The notes beneath the pieces were generated by a model, which was not told where the DNA came from, ran no database searches, and worked only from the letters and a program-made list of their open reading frames with translations. Positions 21,489-32,004 of a stretch of 64,000 nucleotides of DNA are shown here, one piece after another. The position numbers were made by a program, and so were the translations under genes. Source of the stretch: Stereum hirsutum FP-91666 SS1 (taxonomy: Eukaryota; Basidiomycota; Agaricomycetes; Russulales; Stereaceae); the NCBI RefSeq assembly GCF_000264905.1, contig NW_006763146.1:1042535-1106534 (forward strand). The letters run 5' to 3'. How positions within the stretch are numbered: the stretch's first letter is position 1; each line of letters starts with the position of its first letter.

Positions 21489-24400
21489 CTACGAAGTCGA
21501 AACCCAAGGCTGTTGCTGCCCCGGAGGTCCCATCACAAACACCACATCATCTTCCTCCTCTTCCTCCACCTCCTCTCCCGTCTCCTCCCCACCCGGCGAA
21601 TACACCTCCCCATTCGAATTCGCACTCTCACTCGTCCCATTTCCGGGGGCCACCTCCACCCCAGCACCTGCATACCCATGCACAGGCGCGCCGTACTCAT
21701 ACGGACTCTCGACCTCACTGACCGGCGCATCTGGCAATACGTATCTCTCCCACTGTCCACCTCCCATCCGGACATAGTCCCCTCTCACTTCGACGATGGT
21801 AGACAGCGTGAGTACCTCCCTGACCAGATAGTAGTTCTGGGTCGTGCTGCGAACGCGATTGAACGATGCGAGGAGCTGGATCGGAATCCATCCGCGGGAA
21901 TCCATCTACATCACACGATTTAGCAAGTCAGTCAGCGCGAAAAGTAAAAAGAGCAATAACAACGCACCTTCTTCCTCAACCAATAATCGCCCGCCATATT
22001 CTGTGCACTCATATAATACTCCAACTGTCCAAGCAAATAATACCTGGTCGGATCGAGCGGGAACACCAGCTGCGTGATAGGCTGGGGCACCGTCGCAGGA
22101 TGCATCCCTCCCTGTGGCTGCGGCTGCATCCCAACGCCACCAGCACTGACAGGCGCAGAAGTCGGCTGGGGCGCATAGGTCATCTGAGGTTGTTGTGGCA
22201 CGATGGGTTGGAACTGCGAGTAATGGTATGCTTCGAACCCGGGCGCTATGAAAGGAGGTTGAGGCAAAGCGTAGTACGTCGTTCCGCCTGGTGATTCAGT
22301 GGTCATTGGAGGCTGCAACGATGGCGAAATTGAATGGGAGGGTGGTGGCGGTAATGGCGGAGGCAGGGACGACGATAGAGGGGGTAACGACTGGAATGCA
22401 GGCGCCGGTGGCGTGTAACCGACAGGCGAACGGGAAGGAGGTGTATGTTGCAGTTGAGGTTGCACCTGTCTCCGATTATACGCGCCTCCGCCTCTGCCAT
22501 ATCCCCTACCAGATCCAAATCCTCCAGGACCTATACCCCTGCCCCTTCTGCCGGAATATCCTCCCCTCTCTGCCACGTATCCGCTCCCAGCGAACGAACC
22601 CCTCCTTGACCTTCCTCCGGCCCCAGAAACCCATCCATTTATCCCCGCACCAGGACCCGGAGCCGCACCTTGTGTCATCCCCGCTCCAATCCCCGCCGCT
22701 ACTCCAGCGCCAGCACCAACACCACCCGCCGCAGACCCAAAGCTCTCTGCCCTCTCCCTCGCCTGTATCTGATACTCTCCTCTCTCCCTCTCCCTCTCTC
22801 TTTCCTTCTCTCTTCTGATCCTCTGCTCCCTCGCCAAATCCACTGCATAACCCGTCCCGCTCGCCCTTCCGAACCCGAATCCAAAGTCTTTCACCTCGAG
22901 ATCATCGCCTGTACCCGACCTCGCAGCCGAGACCGGTGGTACCGCGCCTGAACTTCTCGCTGCCGACGCAGGGGGAGGTCCCGGTGCTTGTCCCTGTCCA
23001 AGATAAACCCCAGTCCCCGAAGTCGTCACCGGCAACCCACCCACCTGCTCACCCATCTGCAAATACGGTCCCGAATGCGGCGGCGGCGGTGGCGGTAACA
23101 CTTGAGGCGGCGACGTCCCCTCCAACGACTCCAGCCCAACCTGTACCGTCGGACTCTGCGCCTGCACCGTCGTTCCGCTGAACAACAAGCCCACGTTAAA
23201 TGGCACAGGTGGCGGCTGCCCCAGCCCCTGCGGCGCATTCTCCATCGGCAACGCAGACCTAGGCCCGACACTAGCACCGGCGTTCGAATAATCCATGAAG
23301 TCGCTCGCCGTCGTTGTCGTCGGCGCCGTCGTTGTCGTCGGCGCCGTCGTTGTCGTCCCAAACTCGAATTTCGTTTCCTTATCCGTCAGGTCCACGACCT
23401 CGCTCCCGATGTTTTCAGCATCCGCACCAGCACCGGTGACGACCACGCCATTCTGGCGTGTCGCAGCAGGGTCACTGGTCATCGAGTTCGTCCTTGTCGC
23501 GGTCCACGTCCCTGTCCCGCTCCTAGACTTCGACCTCTCCCTCAAGAGAGACGAAGGGCCCGCCTCGCCCGGCCGCACACCGACGGTGAACATCTTGGCC
23601 TTAGACCGCTCTTCCTCGCCCGTCCCAGAACCCGCAGAACCAACCTTCCCACCCTCCTCCATAGGACTCGGACTCCTCATCCCTTCGGGGAGGCCCACAC
23701 TCCCGAAAATCACCTCCCCAACTCCAACATACCCCCCTCCTCTTTCGACCACATCTTCCACGACGGAGACTTTCCGGTATCCCGCTACGGCCTCTTCGTC
23801 CTTCGGATCCAAAGGTCTCGATCTCTCGCTGGGTGGCGGTACGCCAGCCCCGTGACCCTCGCCATCCTGCACTCTTCCAACACCAGCGCCAACATCAGCG
23901 CCAACACCAACATCGACCCTCAACACCTCTCGCACCAACCCATCCTGCTCACCCTCGCCCGAGGCCTCCCCTGCCCCAGTCACAGTCCCAGTCCCAACCC
24001 CTCCATACATCTGCATGTCCTGTCCCGACTGAGCCCTCGGCTGCGGACTCATCGACATGCCATTCACACCCACACCCACACCCATCCCGCCTCCATACCC
24101 ATACGGTCCCGGTCCCGGTCCCGGTCCCGCCAAATGTTGCTGCTGCTGCTGTGCATGCTGCATATGCGGTGGAGGAGGGACGACGTACTCCCCGCCCGGA
24201 CCCACCCAATACCCGTACGGCGCATACGGCGCGAACTGCTGTTGTTGTGGGTGCTGCTGTGGGTGCTGTTGTTGTGGGTCGTACTGGCGCTGCGGATGTG
24301 GATGCGAATGTGGATGTTGTCCCAAATGCGGAACCTGCATCTGTGGAGGAGGATACCAAGCCCCAGCTCCGGGCGAATACATATCTGGATGTTGATGAGG

Positions 24401-26784
24401 CGGGGGTGGGGGAGGCATGTAAGCGCCCGGAGGAGGCGGGGGTGGGTAATGATGCGAATGTGAGTGCGAATGAGAATGCTGGTGTGGATGTTGTGGGTGT
24501 ATCGCTCCATGACCATGTTCAGACGTGAACGGCGAAGTCGCAGACGACGGTGGACCGGGGTACGGTCCCGAGCCCGAACCCGATGGGGCCTGCAACGATT
24601 GCGATTGCGACTGCGAGTGGTGGTGTTGATTCGAATTCACCTGTGGCACCTCATGCGCAAAACTCTGCGGTTGCGGCTGATGCAACTGCAACTGCACCTG
24701 CTGCTGCATCCGTGGCGGCGAGACGTAGTAAGCACCTTGTACCGTAGGGTGATGCTGATGGGGCTGGGGCTGTAGCGTCGTTTGTATCTGCTGCGGTTGT
24801 TGTGGTTGTTGGGATTGTTGGGGTTGTTGTTGATGGTGTGGTGATGTTCGGGAGGGTCGTGAGGGTTGAGAGGACCGAGATGGCGGGGCAGCGTTAGGTA
24901 AATCGATCGAGTCACTAGGATCAGTGACGAGAGCGTCGGGTCCGGAGCTCGGCGCAATCTTGACCGCGTCGGTGCTGGTGCTGTCCGTCGTGTTATGACC
25001 AGCCTTGTCGACGCCAGCGCCCATCATCAGCGCATTCCCATTCCCGTTCCCGCTCCCGCTCCCGCCCACAATCCCGTTCCCATTCCCATTCCCATTCCCA
25101 TTCACCACAACGACCTCGATCCCCTCCCCAGGCAACTTCCTCCCCCTCCCCCCTCCGCCCACGCCCAACCCCAACCCCCTCGGACTCGACTGCAAACTAC
25201 TCGCCCTACTCTGCATCGTCGACGTCACCTGCGACCCTGTTCCTGTCCCTGTCCCTGTCCCTGTCCCTGTTCCTCTACCCCCGCTACTCGACGGAACCTG
25301 CGACACTGACACGGACGGATTCGAGCTCGAATGGCGGGTATGGTTTTGATTCTGACTCCGGTGGTTCGAAGTAGACGTGGATGGGGCGTTGGTTTTCGAA
25401 GACCGTGATTGTGACTGGGACTGGGATTGTGAGTGTGAGCGGGATCCTTGCTGTTGGTGCTGATGTTGTTGTGAACGTGAACGACGGGCGGCGGCGTCGG
25501 CGGCGGCTTGCAGTTCGGAGGGGGGTATGGCTATCCATTTGTGTTTCTCTGTTCGAGTGAGGATGAGTGAATGAATGGATGAGGGGTGGGAGATAGGACA
25601 AGGGAAGTGGGGCGATTGATAGAGAAGGAACGGAAGGTAGGAGTGAATCGATGTTAGTCATGTTATGATATATCATGCCATGTGAAGGCTCGAAAGATAG
25701 CAGCACGGAGGGGAAATGAACGGAAAAGGTTTGTCGAACATGGATGAAAGGAAGGGTGGGAGGACGAAGATCATGGCCAAGGGTTGCATGTTCTTGGATG
25801 TATATAAAGAACGAACGAACGAAAGAAAAGAAAAGACGCACCTTTCCTCGGCGTACTCGGATGACTCTGCTCCTCCTCCTTATCCCGCTCCCTCTCCTTC
25901 TCACCATCTCTATCTCCACCTTGATCCGAACTCTTCCCTGCACCACTATCACCGCCACTACCAACCGCCTTGCCCACCTCCGGCCAACTCTCCGTATCAT
26001 CCACAGGTGGCGGCGGCGGCGGTGCCGGTACCGGCTGATGCGATGCTTGTGTCTGTGTCTGTGGCCGACGCTGAGACGAAAGCGAGCGATTCGCTTTCAC
26101 GACGAACGCGTCGGGATCCTCGACATCCGATGCGTTTGGTCTCGAAGACGGAGAGCGCGAGTTCGCTAGAGATATAGGGGCAGGTGATGACTTGGCATTG
26201 GCGTTGGCGTTAGGATTAGGATTAGCGTTCGAGTTCGGCGTCGCACGGCTACTCGACGCGGAGGGTGGGGTGACAGCGGGAGAGGGGGCGGAAGGGGTGG
26301 TGGCGGAGACGTTTTGTGAGTTTAATTGCTGAAGGGGACGAGCCCGAGCCTCCGCACGCAAGCTCCAAACGTTCATCGCTGGTGGCTTCGCTGGTGCCGA
26401 AGGAGGTGGCGTAGGATCGTCCATCGGATTCTCGTGCGAGGTCGTGGGCGATGTATGTGCAGTATGCGTCGATGCAGCAGAGGAAGAAGTCGTAGTCGTC
26501 GTCGAATGATGACTTCTCGACGCGTGATTGTTCGAGTTCGAATTCGAGACTACGGGGAAATCAGCGGCCGAGGGCATCACCGTCGTCGTCGTGGTTCCTT
26601 TCTGCGCAGACGAGGACGAAGAAGGCGCTAATCGTGTTTGTGTTTGGGGCTGAGGATGGGAGATACGGGCATGAGCACCTTTCTTTGCGCGGTCGGCGTA
26701 CGAGATGGGCTGGGGCGTTGGTTTGGACATGGGGATGGGTTTGGAATTGGATGGCGGTGCGCCGGTCGATGTCGCTGTGACCAT
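21489..26784 (-). CDS. La-related RNA-binding protein (LARP1/Sro9-like)
   Basis: Three exons (26784-25842, 25548-21968, 21905-21489) keep phase and encode about 1646 residues, much longer than yeast Sro9. The N-terminus has motifs seen in fungal LARPs: ISYADRAKKG, MNVWSLRAEARARPLQQL, DAFVVKANRSL, DDTESWPEVGKA. The middle ~1100 residues are low complexity: Gln/His/Pro-rich tracts, Gly-Thr and Asn-Gly dipeptides, and RG/RGG-like segments. The La motif is split by the last intron: DPTRYYLLGQLEYYMSAQNM, then DYWLRKK, then MDSRGWIPIQLLASFNRV. The end is acidic. The expected role is binding mRNA, probably 5' or poly(A)-linked, to control translation and stability in cytoplasmic granules. The first intron (293 nt) is unusually long for the locus. 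Long antisense frames here are composition artefacts. Confidence 0.85.
23305..23356. repeat. 18-bp minisatellite inside the LARP gene
   Basis: Three near-exact copies of an 18-bp unit based on GCCGTCGTTGTCGTCGGC. On the coding (minus) strand it encodes repeated TTTTAP hexapeptides. Likely length-variable between strains. Confidence 0.8.
25031..25103. repeat. 6-bp tandem repeats (CCCATT/CCCGCT type) inside the LARP gene
   Basis: Imperfect tandem hexamers of the form CCCATT/CCCGTT/CCCGCT that encode an Asn-Gly/Ser-Gly dipeptide tract on the minus strand. Confidence 0.8.
25234..25274. repeat. (TGTCCC)n tandem repeat inside the LARP gene
   Basis: Six to seven hexamers encoding a run of Gly-Thr dipeptides near the start of the low-complexity middle part of the LARP protein. 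Confidence 0.8.
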
Positions 26785-27606
26785 CTTATGCCTGTGCCTG
26801 CCTGGAGAATGGATCAGCCAGCGTCAGACTCAGTGCTAGGAATTGGTTGTGTTTGGGCTGGGTCGAGTTGGGTAAGGACACGGACGCGGAGCGCCGGGGA
26901 GTTCGTGTGTTGGAGGCTGCGTGCGCAAGTGACACAGACGCTGACAAGGAAGAACGGGATCTGTTGACTCAGACCAGATATGTTTATCTCCAGACGAGAA
27001 GATATGCTGCACCGTTCGTTCAGCGAATTTTCAAGGGCCTTTTATCGAGAACCGGGCGTTCAGTTCAGAGGCGAAGGGAGATGGATGGGCGCGACGAGGA
27101 CAAGGACGAGGACGCGCGGAAGGAGAGCAAGCCAGAGATTTGACCGAGCCACTCGCTCGACCCACTTCGGCACTTCCCGGTGTCCAAACTTGCGCCAGAT
27201 CTAGAGGACCGGATGGGTAGCAAACTCAGACCGAATTCTCGATTTTCAAGCAAAGGTAGGTTTGCGTTTACGAGAAGCTCGATACTCGACGTACAACAGA
27301 GCGAGAAGATTACCGGTGACTGATTACCGATGACTGATCTGTCTGAAGCCGTGTAGGCAAGCCTTGAAGCAAACTGAGAGTCGACGAATTAGTACTAACA
27401 CTGACCTACACTGACCCAATACAAAACATTGAATTTGCTAACGATATAGGGTAACGGCTACTGGACTGCGAGGAGATATGAATACAGAAATTACATGGAT
27501 GGTAAGCTGCAGGGTCGAGACACATCTCAAACAACCTCCACGAGAGGAAAAAAAAAACTCAAACGACACAACCAAACACAACCACACCTCTCGACAAAAA
27601 AAAAGC
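26785..27606. other. Spacer upstream of the LARP gene
   Basis: Probably holds the LARP promoter and 5' leader plus the 3' end of the next minus-strand gene. A direct repeat (GATTACCGGTGACT / GATTACCGATGACT) occurs at 27313-27338. No gene recognised. Confidence 0.5.
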
Positions 27607-29377
27607 CTAACCCTCCTCCTCACCAACAAACTCAAACCGATCCATCTCCCTCCCTACCTCCTCCTGCATCCCCTTAAACTCCTGCATCCCATCCCAATCC
27701 AACCCACATTCACACCCTCCCCCTAACAACCCCTCAAACACCCCCTCAAATCCTCCTCCCAAAATGGGATACACGTTTTCCCCCCTGCCCCTCACTCTCA
27801 GCAAGAAATTCTCCGGTTCTTTCCCTGGCCCGTCTACCAAAGGATCGACATCGTACGGCGTTGTGGCTCTGCGACGTGTGAGCTCGACGCCCAAAGAGGT
27901 CGTCGCGGAGAAATCCATAACGATCATGACCGTCTCCTGTTTCCTCCGCATTGGGAGCCCACCTTCTTCGAAAGGATAAAAAATCGGCGGCACACCGACA
28001 CCCACCAAACCCTCTTCGCCTCCTCGACACCGTGACCGCACCACGACCCCAACAAGCACCAAACACGCATCATCCCACGGTTCGTCCATATCCCCCACAT
28101 ACGCCGGGAACACCAAGTCCGGCGCCAACTCTACATCCGAGTCATTGACACCCCGGCCCTTCAAGTTATGTGAGTGCGAGCAAGGTTCTGAATCGTTATG
28201 ATGCGAGCATTGAGGAGGCTGCTGCAGCGCAGCCCCGGTGAAAAACGCCCATCGCACCAGCTCGATCGGGAGTTTGTCGAAGGGACGGGTGAGAGCGTGG
28301 ATGTGCGTCCAGGTCATTGTCGCTTTCGAGCTGAATGTGCGGAGGTCTTTGACTGGCTCTTTATTTTTCTCCTCCTTCTCCTTCTCCTCCTTCTCCCTCT
28401 CCACTCTCTCACCGTTCTCTGCATGATCATTCAAACCCGAGACGGAAGAAGAGGAGGGGGAGGGGGAGTCGCACCCATACCCAGCGCCCAACAGACTCCC
28501 AAGCCACTCCCCGAGCGTGAACGACCTCACCACCGTCCTCTTCTTATCCATAAAAAACTCCTTATCACCATGAATCTGAATCCCATCCCGCGCAAGGATG
28601 CAAAGAAGTCCACTGCAGAGCTCTTCGCGCCGTCGACCACCGACATCGATGATACCAGGAAGAACAAGTTGCTTCAACAGCACCTCGAGCGCGATACGAT
28701 ATTTCGCACGGCGGGCCCTGCCAGTGTCCGAACTCGCCAGTGAACTTGAATCTTGGGTTTGGGTTTGGGTTAATTGCCAAGTCGCTGCGAGGGCGAGAGC
28801 GGGTTCGGATGGTGCGCTCGTTTTCATCTCCATCTCCATATCGCCCTCACCTCCTTTGCATTCACTGACTGAGGGAGAAACAGAGATGATCATGCGCATA
28901 TGCCGACTGACCAGCTCCCTCTCCAGCTCTCTCACCGCCTCATTCTGTTCCTGTTTCTGTGTTGAGGAAGTTGTGAGTTGGAGTGGGAGCCTCGCCGCGA
29001 ACGCAGCGAAAACATGCGTCTGTTTGTATGGATCGAAGCCCGTGGATGTTGGCGACCAGAAGAGTTTCGAGCTTGCGTATGAGAGGAGGGAGGTGGTGGG
29101 GAGGGTGGACCAGTACTATGTGGGTGCGGGTGGGTGCGCGATGGGAATAGCGTTTGTAAAAGTTGAAAGGGACGGTGAGGTCAGGATTGAAAAGGACCAT
29201 GCAGGTGAGTGGGGTATAGTGATTGGAAGGAGAAGAAGGCTGACCGGACGCCCATACATCTTTAGATATCTCAACTGCAGTGCTTCACGGGGGTACCTTA
29301 TCCCCTTCCCCTTCTCCATCCCCTTCTCTATCCCCCTGTCCTTTTCCTTCCCCATCACTTTCGGAGCCATCTGATTA

Positions 29378-29465
29378 CAGCGAGTTTCGAAATGATACGG
29401 AACTCCATCTTTCGCATTTTGGCTCAGCCACAGCTCGGCAGTGACGGATCATGCGCGGCACGGGA
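29378..29465 (+). repeat. Left terminal inverted repeat of the element
   Basis: Starts CAGCGAGTTTCGAAATGATA. Inverted partner of 29866-29952, with only three mismatches in the first 66 bases. Confidence 0.85.
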
Positions 29466-29865
29466 ATTTCCGCAAGGCTTGCCTGTGTGTGGCCCAATGC
29501 ACAAAGTGCTCGATGACCTTTCAAATTCCTGTGCGTAAATAAACAGGGAACCGAGAGGAACATATGGGAGGGAGGAAATTACCCAATTATAGAATATTGA
29601 TGAGTGCTAGATTCACATAATGTTCTTCAAAGGTTTTGGTATGCGTGCAGGCTTCTGGCGACAAGCATGGGGCAAGTCATCACTTGACAGTTTCTTCTAA
29701 GGTCGTATTTCTGTGAAAATATTGCCGTATAGACATTTGTACTTATGGATGTATTTTACAGAGCTTTCTTCTTGATTACACTGACGGACAGAGCGAGAAA
29801 CATGGATGGCCACAGTTGGGCCACAGCGGTTATACAAAACGGTCCAGACAAGTTCGCGGAGACCT

Positions 29866-29952
29866 CCGTGCCGTCGCAAGCTCCGTCGCTGCCGAGCTGT
29901 GGCTGAGCCAAAACGCGAAAGATGGAATTCCGTATCATTTCGAAACTCGCTG
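29866..29952 (-). repeat. Right terminal inverted repeat of the element
   Basis: Read on the minus strand it starts CAGCGAGTTTCGAAATGATA and follows the left end closely to GGCACGG. It is also translated as the out-of-place end of the upstream half gene. Confidence 0.85.
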
Positions 29953-32004
29953 TAAACCCAAGATACACAAACGGCGGCTGCGCTCTCAAGTTCAAGTTCA
30001 ACCTCAAGTTCAAGTTCAACTTCCGCCCTGCTCGTGGTCCCGCCACAGCCTGAGGTAGGAGCAGAAACGGACCGGGATCTGTATCGAGGAGCAGGAACCA
30101 GAACACCGTGTCCGTGTCCGTCCGAGTCTCGTTCTCGTTCTTCGTGCCAGGACCAATGTTCGAGTGCAAATCATCCGCAGCTTTCATCATCCGCCACATA
30201 GCCCCCAGCGACATCTCGTCCTCCGGTAACATATGCATATGCATCTGTGGATTGGACTCGCCCAGGGCTGTACATTCGTCTAGCGCGATGAAAAATCTTC
30301 TTTGACTTTGACGGTGATGATGACCCGGATTCCTGCGTTGGGGATGTGGAAGACCTTGCATTGACAGTTTCCGATCCAGCGCACCGAATCCACCCGCACA
30401 AAACCTTACAAAAAGCCTCTCGTGCCACGCGCACGCCTCCGCCTCTGCCCCCGCCCCAGTGAAAGTTCCAGAACGCTCCTTACCCTGGACACGAACCCGA
30501 TCAACCCACCCCCGCTCTTTCTCGAGCCATCCCGCATTCTCACGTAACGTGCTTTGTGCGCGAGATGATTTTGGCTATGTGGCTTTCTCGGTTGTTTGTA
30601 TCCATGGTGGTGTCAAGGGAGGAAGCGTTCGAGGTGGGGAGGGTGTATTTCCAACTCGCTAGCGAATCTTTCGGAGGTGCCTCTGAGGAGGAGGAGGAGG
30701 GAATGGATATAGAATCCGCGACGACATGAGCGAGTGCGCCCAGAAATGCAGCTGCTAGTTCTTCTCCCTATGTAATAAAATCACAGAATCAGCCAGAGTC
30801 AAGGAGAACGCATTCAGGAGGTGATATGAAACTCAGGGATTGAATTGCATTGAAGTATCTACTTACCTTGTACTTCCCACCCCCATACGTCTTAAAGAAC
30901 CTCAACACCCCAACGTCCCCAGGCGGCCACCCCGACGCGGGATTCCGATCGTTTCGCAGGCAGATACTTATCACATAATCCTACAACCCCACGCGTCAAC
31001 AATGAGCGAACGAAACATTTCTCAAAAGACATGGCACCTCGCTCGAGAGCTCCTTCACGAGGCGCGATTTCCCACACGCGCTGGATTGTACAATCGGGAT
31101 GATTCGTCTGTGATGTATTTGTGGGTCGTACATCTGTTCGTAGGTCTCTAGTGCGGTTAGGAAGCGGGATTTTTGGGAGGGTTGGTAAGGCGTTTGGAAT
31201 GCGAGCTCGAGGGCGACGGCGCTCGCGAGGCTGCCATAAGTTAAGAGCGATACAGTTCAGGAGGCTGTGGATGTGAATGCAAGGATGAATGAGGGGATGT
31301 TACCTACGTGCTACGTTGGATGTCCTCTGGGCTCGAATAAACACGAAGGTTGTGCTCTGCTTCAGGAACTGGTGGGTGCAAAGGGCGGTAAATATACGAA
31401 CGATCGGTATGCACAAAGAGCACTAACGGCACACTTGGAGGAAAAACCTTTCCGGTCTGTTAAAATTATCCAAAAACAGCCCCCAAGCGTCCTTCCTCAT
31501 CGTACGTCTCTCCCCATCCAAGAAAAGAGCCCCCTCAAGTTCGTACGGGGGAGGTGGGAGTGCTGCCTCGGCATAATATTGAACGCTGGACTGAAGACGA
31601 GAAACAAGGTGCTGAAGAATCACGTCTTGCTCCTGTTTATTGCGTACTATAGCCACCTCGTAGCGCGTACTGTCGATAGCGCGGGCCAGCCAAGGAACGA
31701 CGTCCAACCAGTCAGAGACGGAAGAGGACATGAACGTACGAAGCCAAGCTGATGGCGCCGAACTCCCGCACGCGGATTCGGCGTCTGCAATTATTCTGGG
31801 TGGCGTGAATCGAGCAAGTTCCCACGAGTGGCTCAGTCCACAACACATTCGCCCAAGATTCTCGCATTCCGCGCGAGTCGCCGCTCGCTATGGTCTCCTA
31901 ACAGGCCCTGTAAATACTTCTTGAGCCACCCACGTCGTCCCTTTCACCACGACTCATCACTTGACGCCAACGCCCACATCAACACCGAACTACGGTCGAG
32001 CGCA

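Larger units (their letters stand above)
29378..29952. mobile_element. MITE-like element with 88-bp terminal inverted repeats and TA flanks
   Basis: The element begins CAGCGAGTTTCGAAATGATA and ends with its inverted copy. The two termini (29378-29465 and 29866-29952) match at about 90% over 85-88 bases, with weaker similarity further in. TA lies immediately outside both ends (29376-29377 and 29953-29954), the target duplication of Tc1/mariner-type transposons. No transposase frame fits in 575 bp, so it is a non-autonomous copy. It is inserted in the exon of the P-loop family gene after the codons for PPFVYLGF. Leaving it out with one TA gives LGFNQMAPKV in frame, matching the conserved LGFDQ(M/L)A of the family, which supports both the boundaries and the insertion. 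Confidence 0.85.
27607..31731 (-). pseudogene. Agaricomycete P-loop family protein, split by a DNA element
   Basis: Member of a large uncharacterised Agaricomycete family with a Walker-A-like signature. Seen in order: YEQMYDPQIHHRR, then VQSSACGKSRLVKELSSEV (P-loop, about 31090), DYVISICLRNDRNPASGWPP, RRFFIALDECTAL (Walker-B-like, about 30285), TVFWFLLLDTDPG and PPFVYLGF (about 29965). Here a 575-bp inverted-repeat element interrupts the gene. After it come MAPKVMGK, LQLRYLKMYGRPYWS (exons 29370-29245 and 29115-27607), FAAFAARLPLQL, APSEPALALAA and GLLCILARDGI, which is the normal family order. As it stands, the frame entering the element stops at 29756. The downstream half could start at its own ATG (29370), but that would lack the P-loop. 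An N-terminal piece (31731-31440, MSSSVSDWLDVVPWLARAI) probably belongs to the same gene. Family function is unknown. Confidence 0.7.

Noticed and set aside
23102..24463. Long plus-strand frame (over 450 codons) opposite the La-related gene
   Set aside because: It is the mirror of Gly/Gln/Pro-rich tandem repeats, is mostly Arg/His/Pro/Leu and lacks any domain, while the opposite strand has the La motif.
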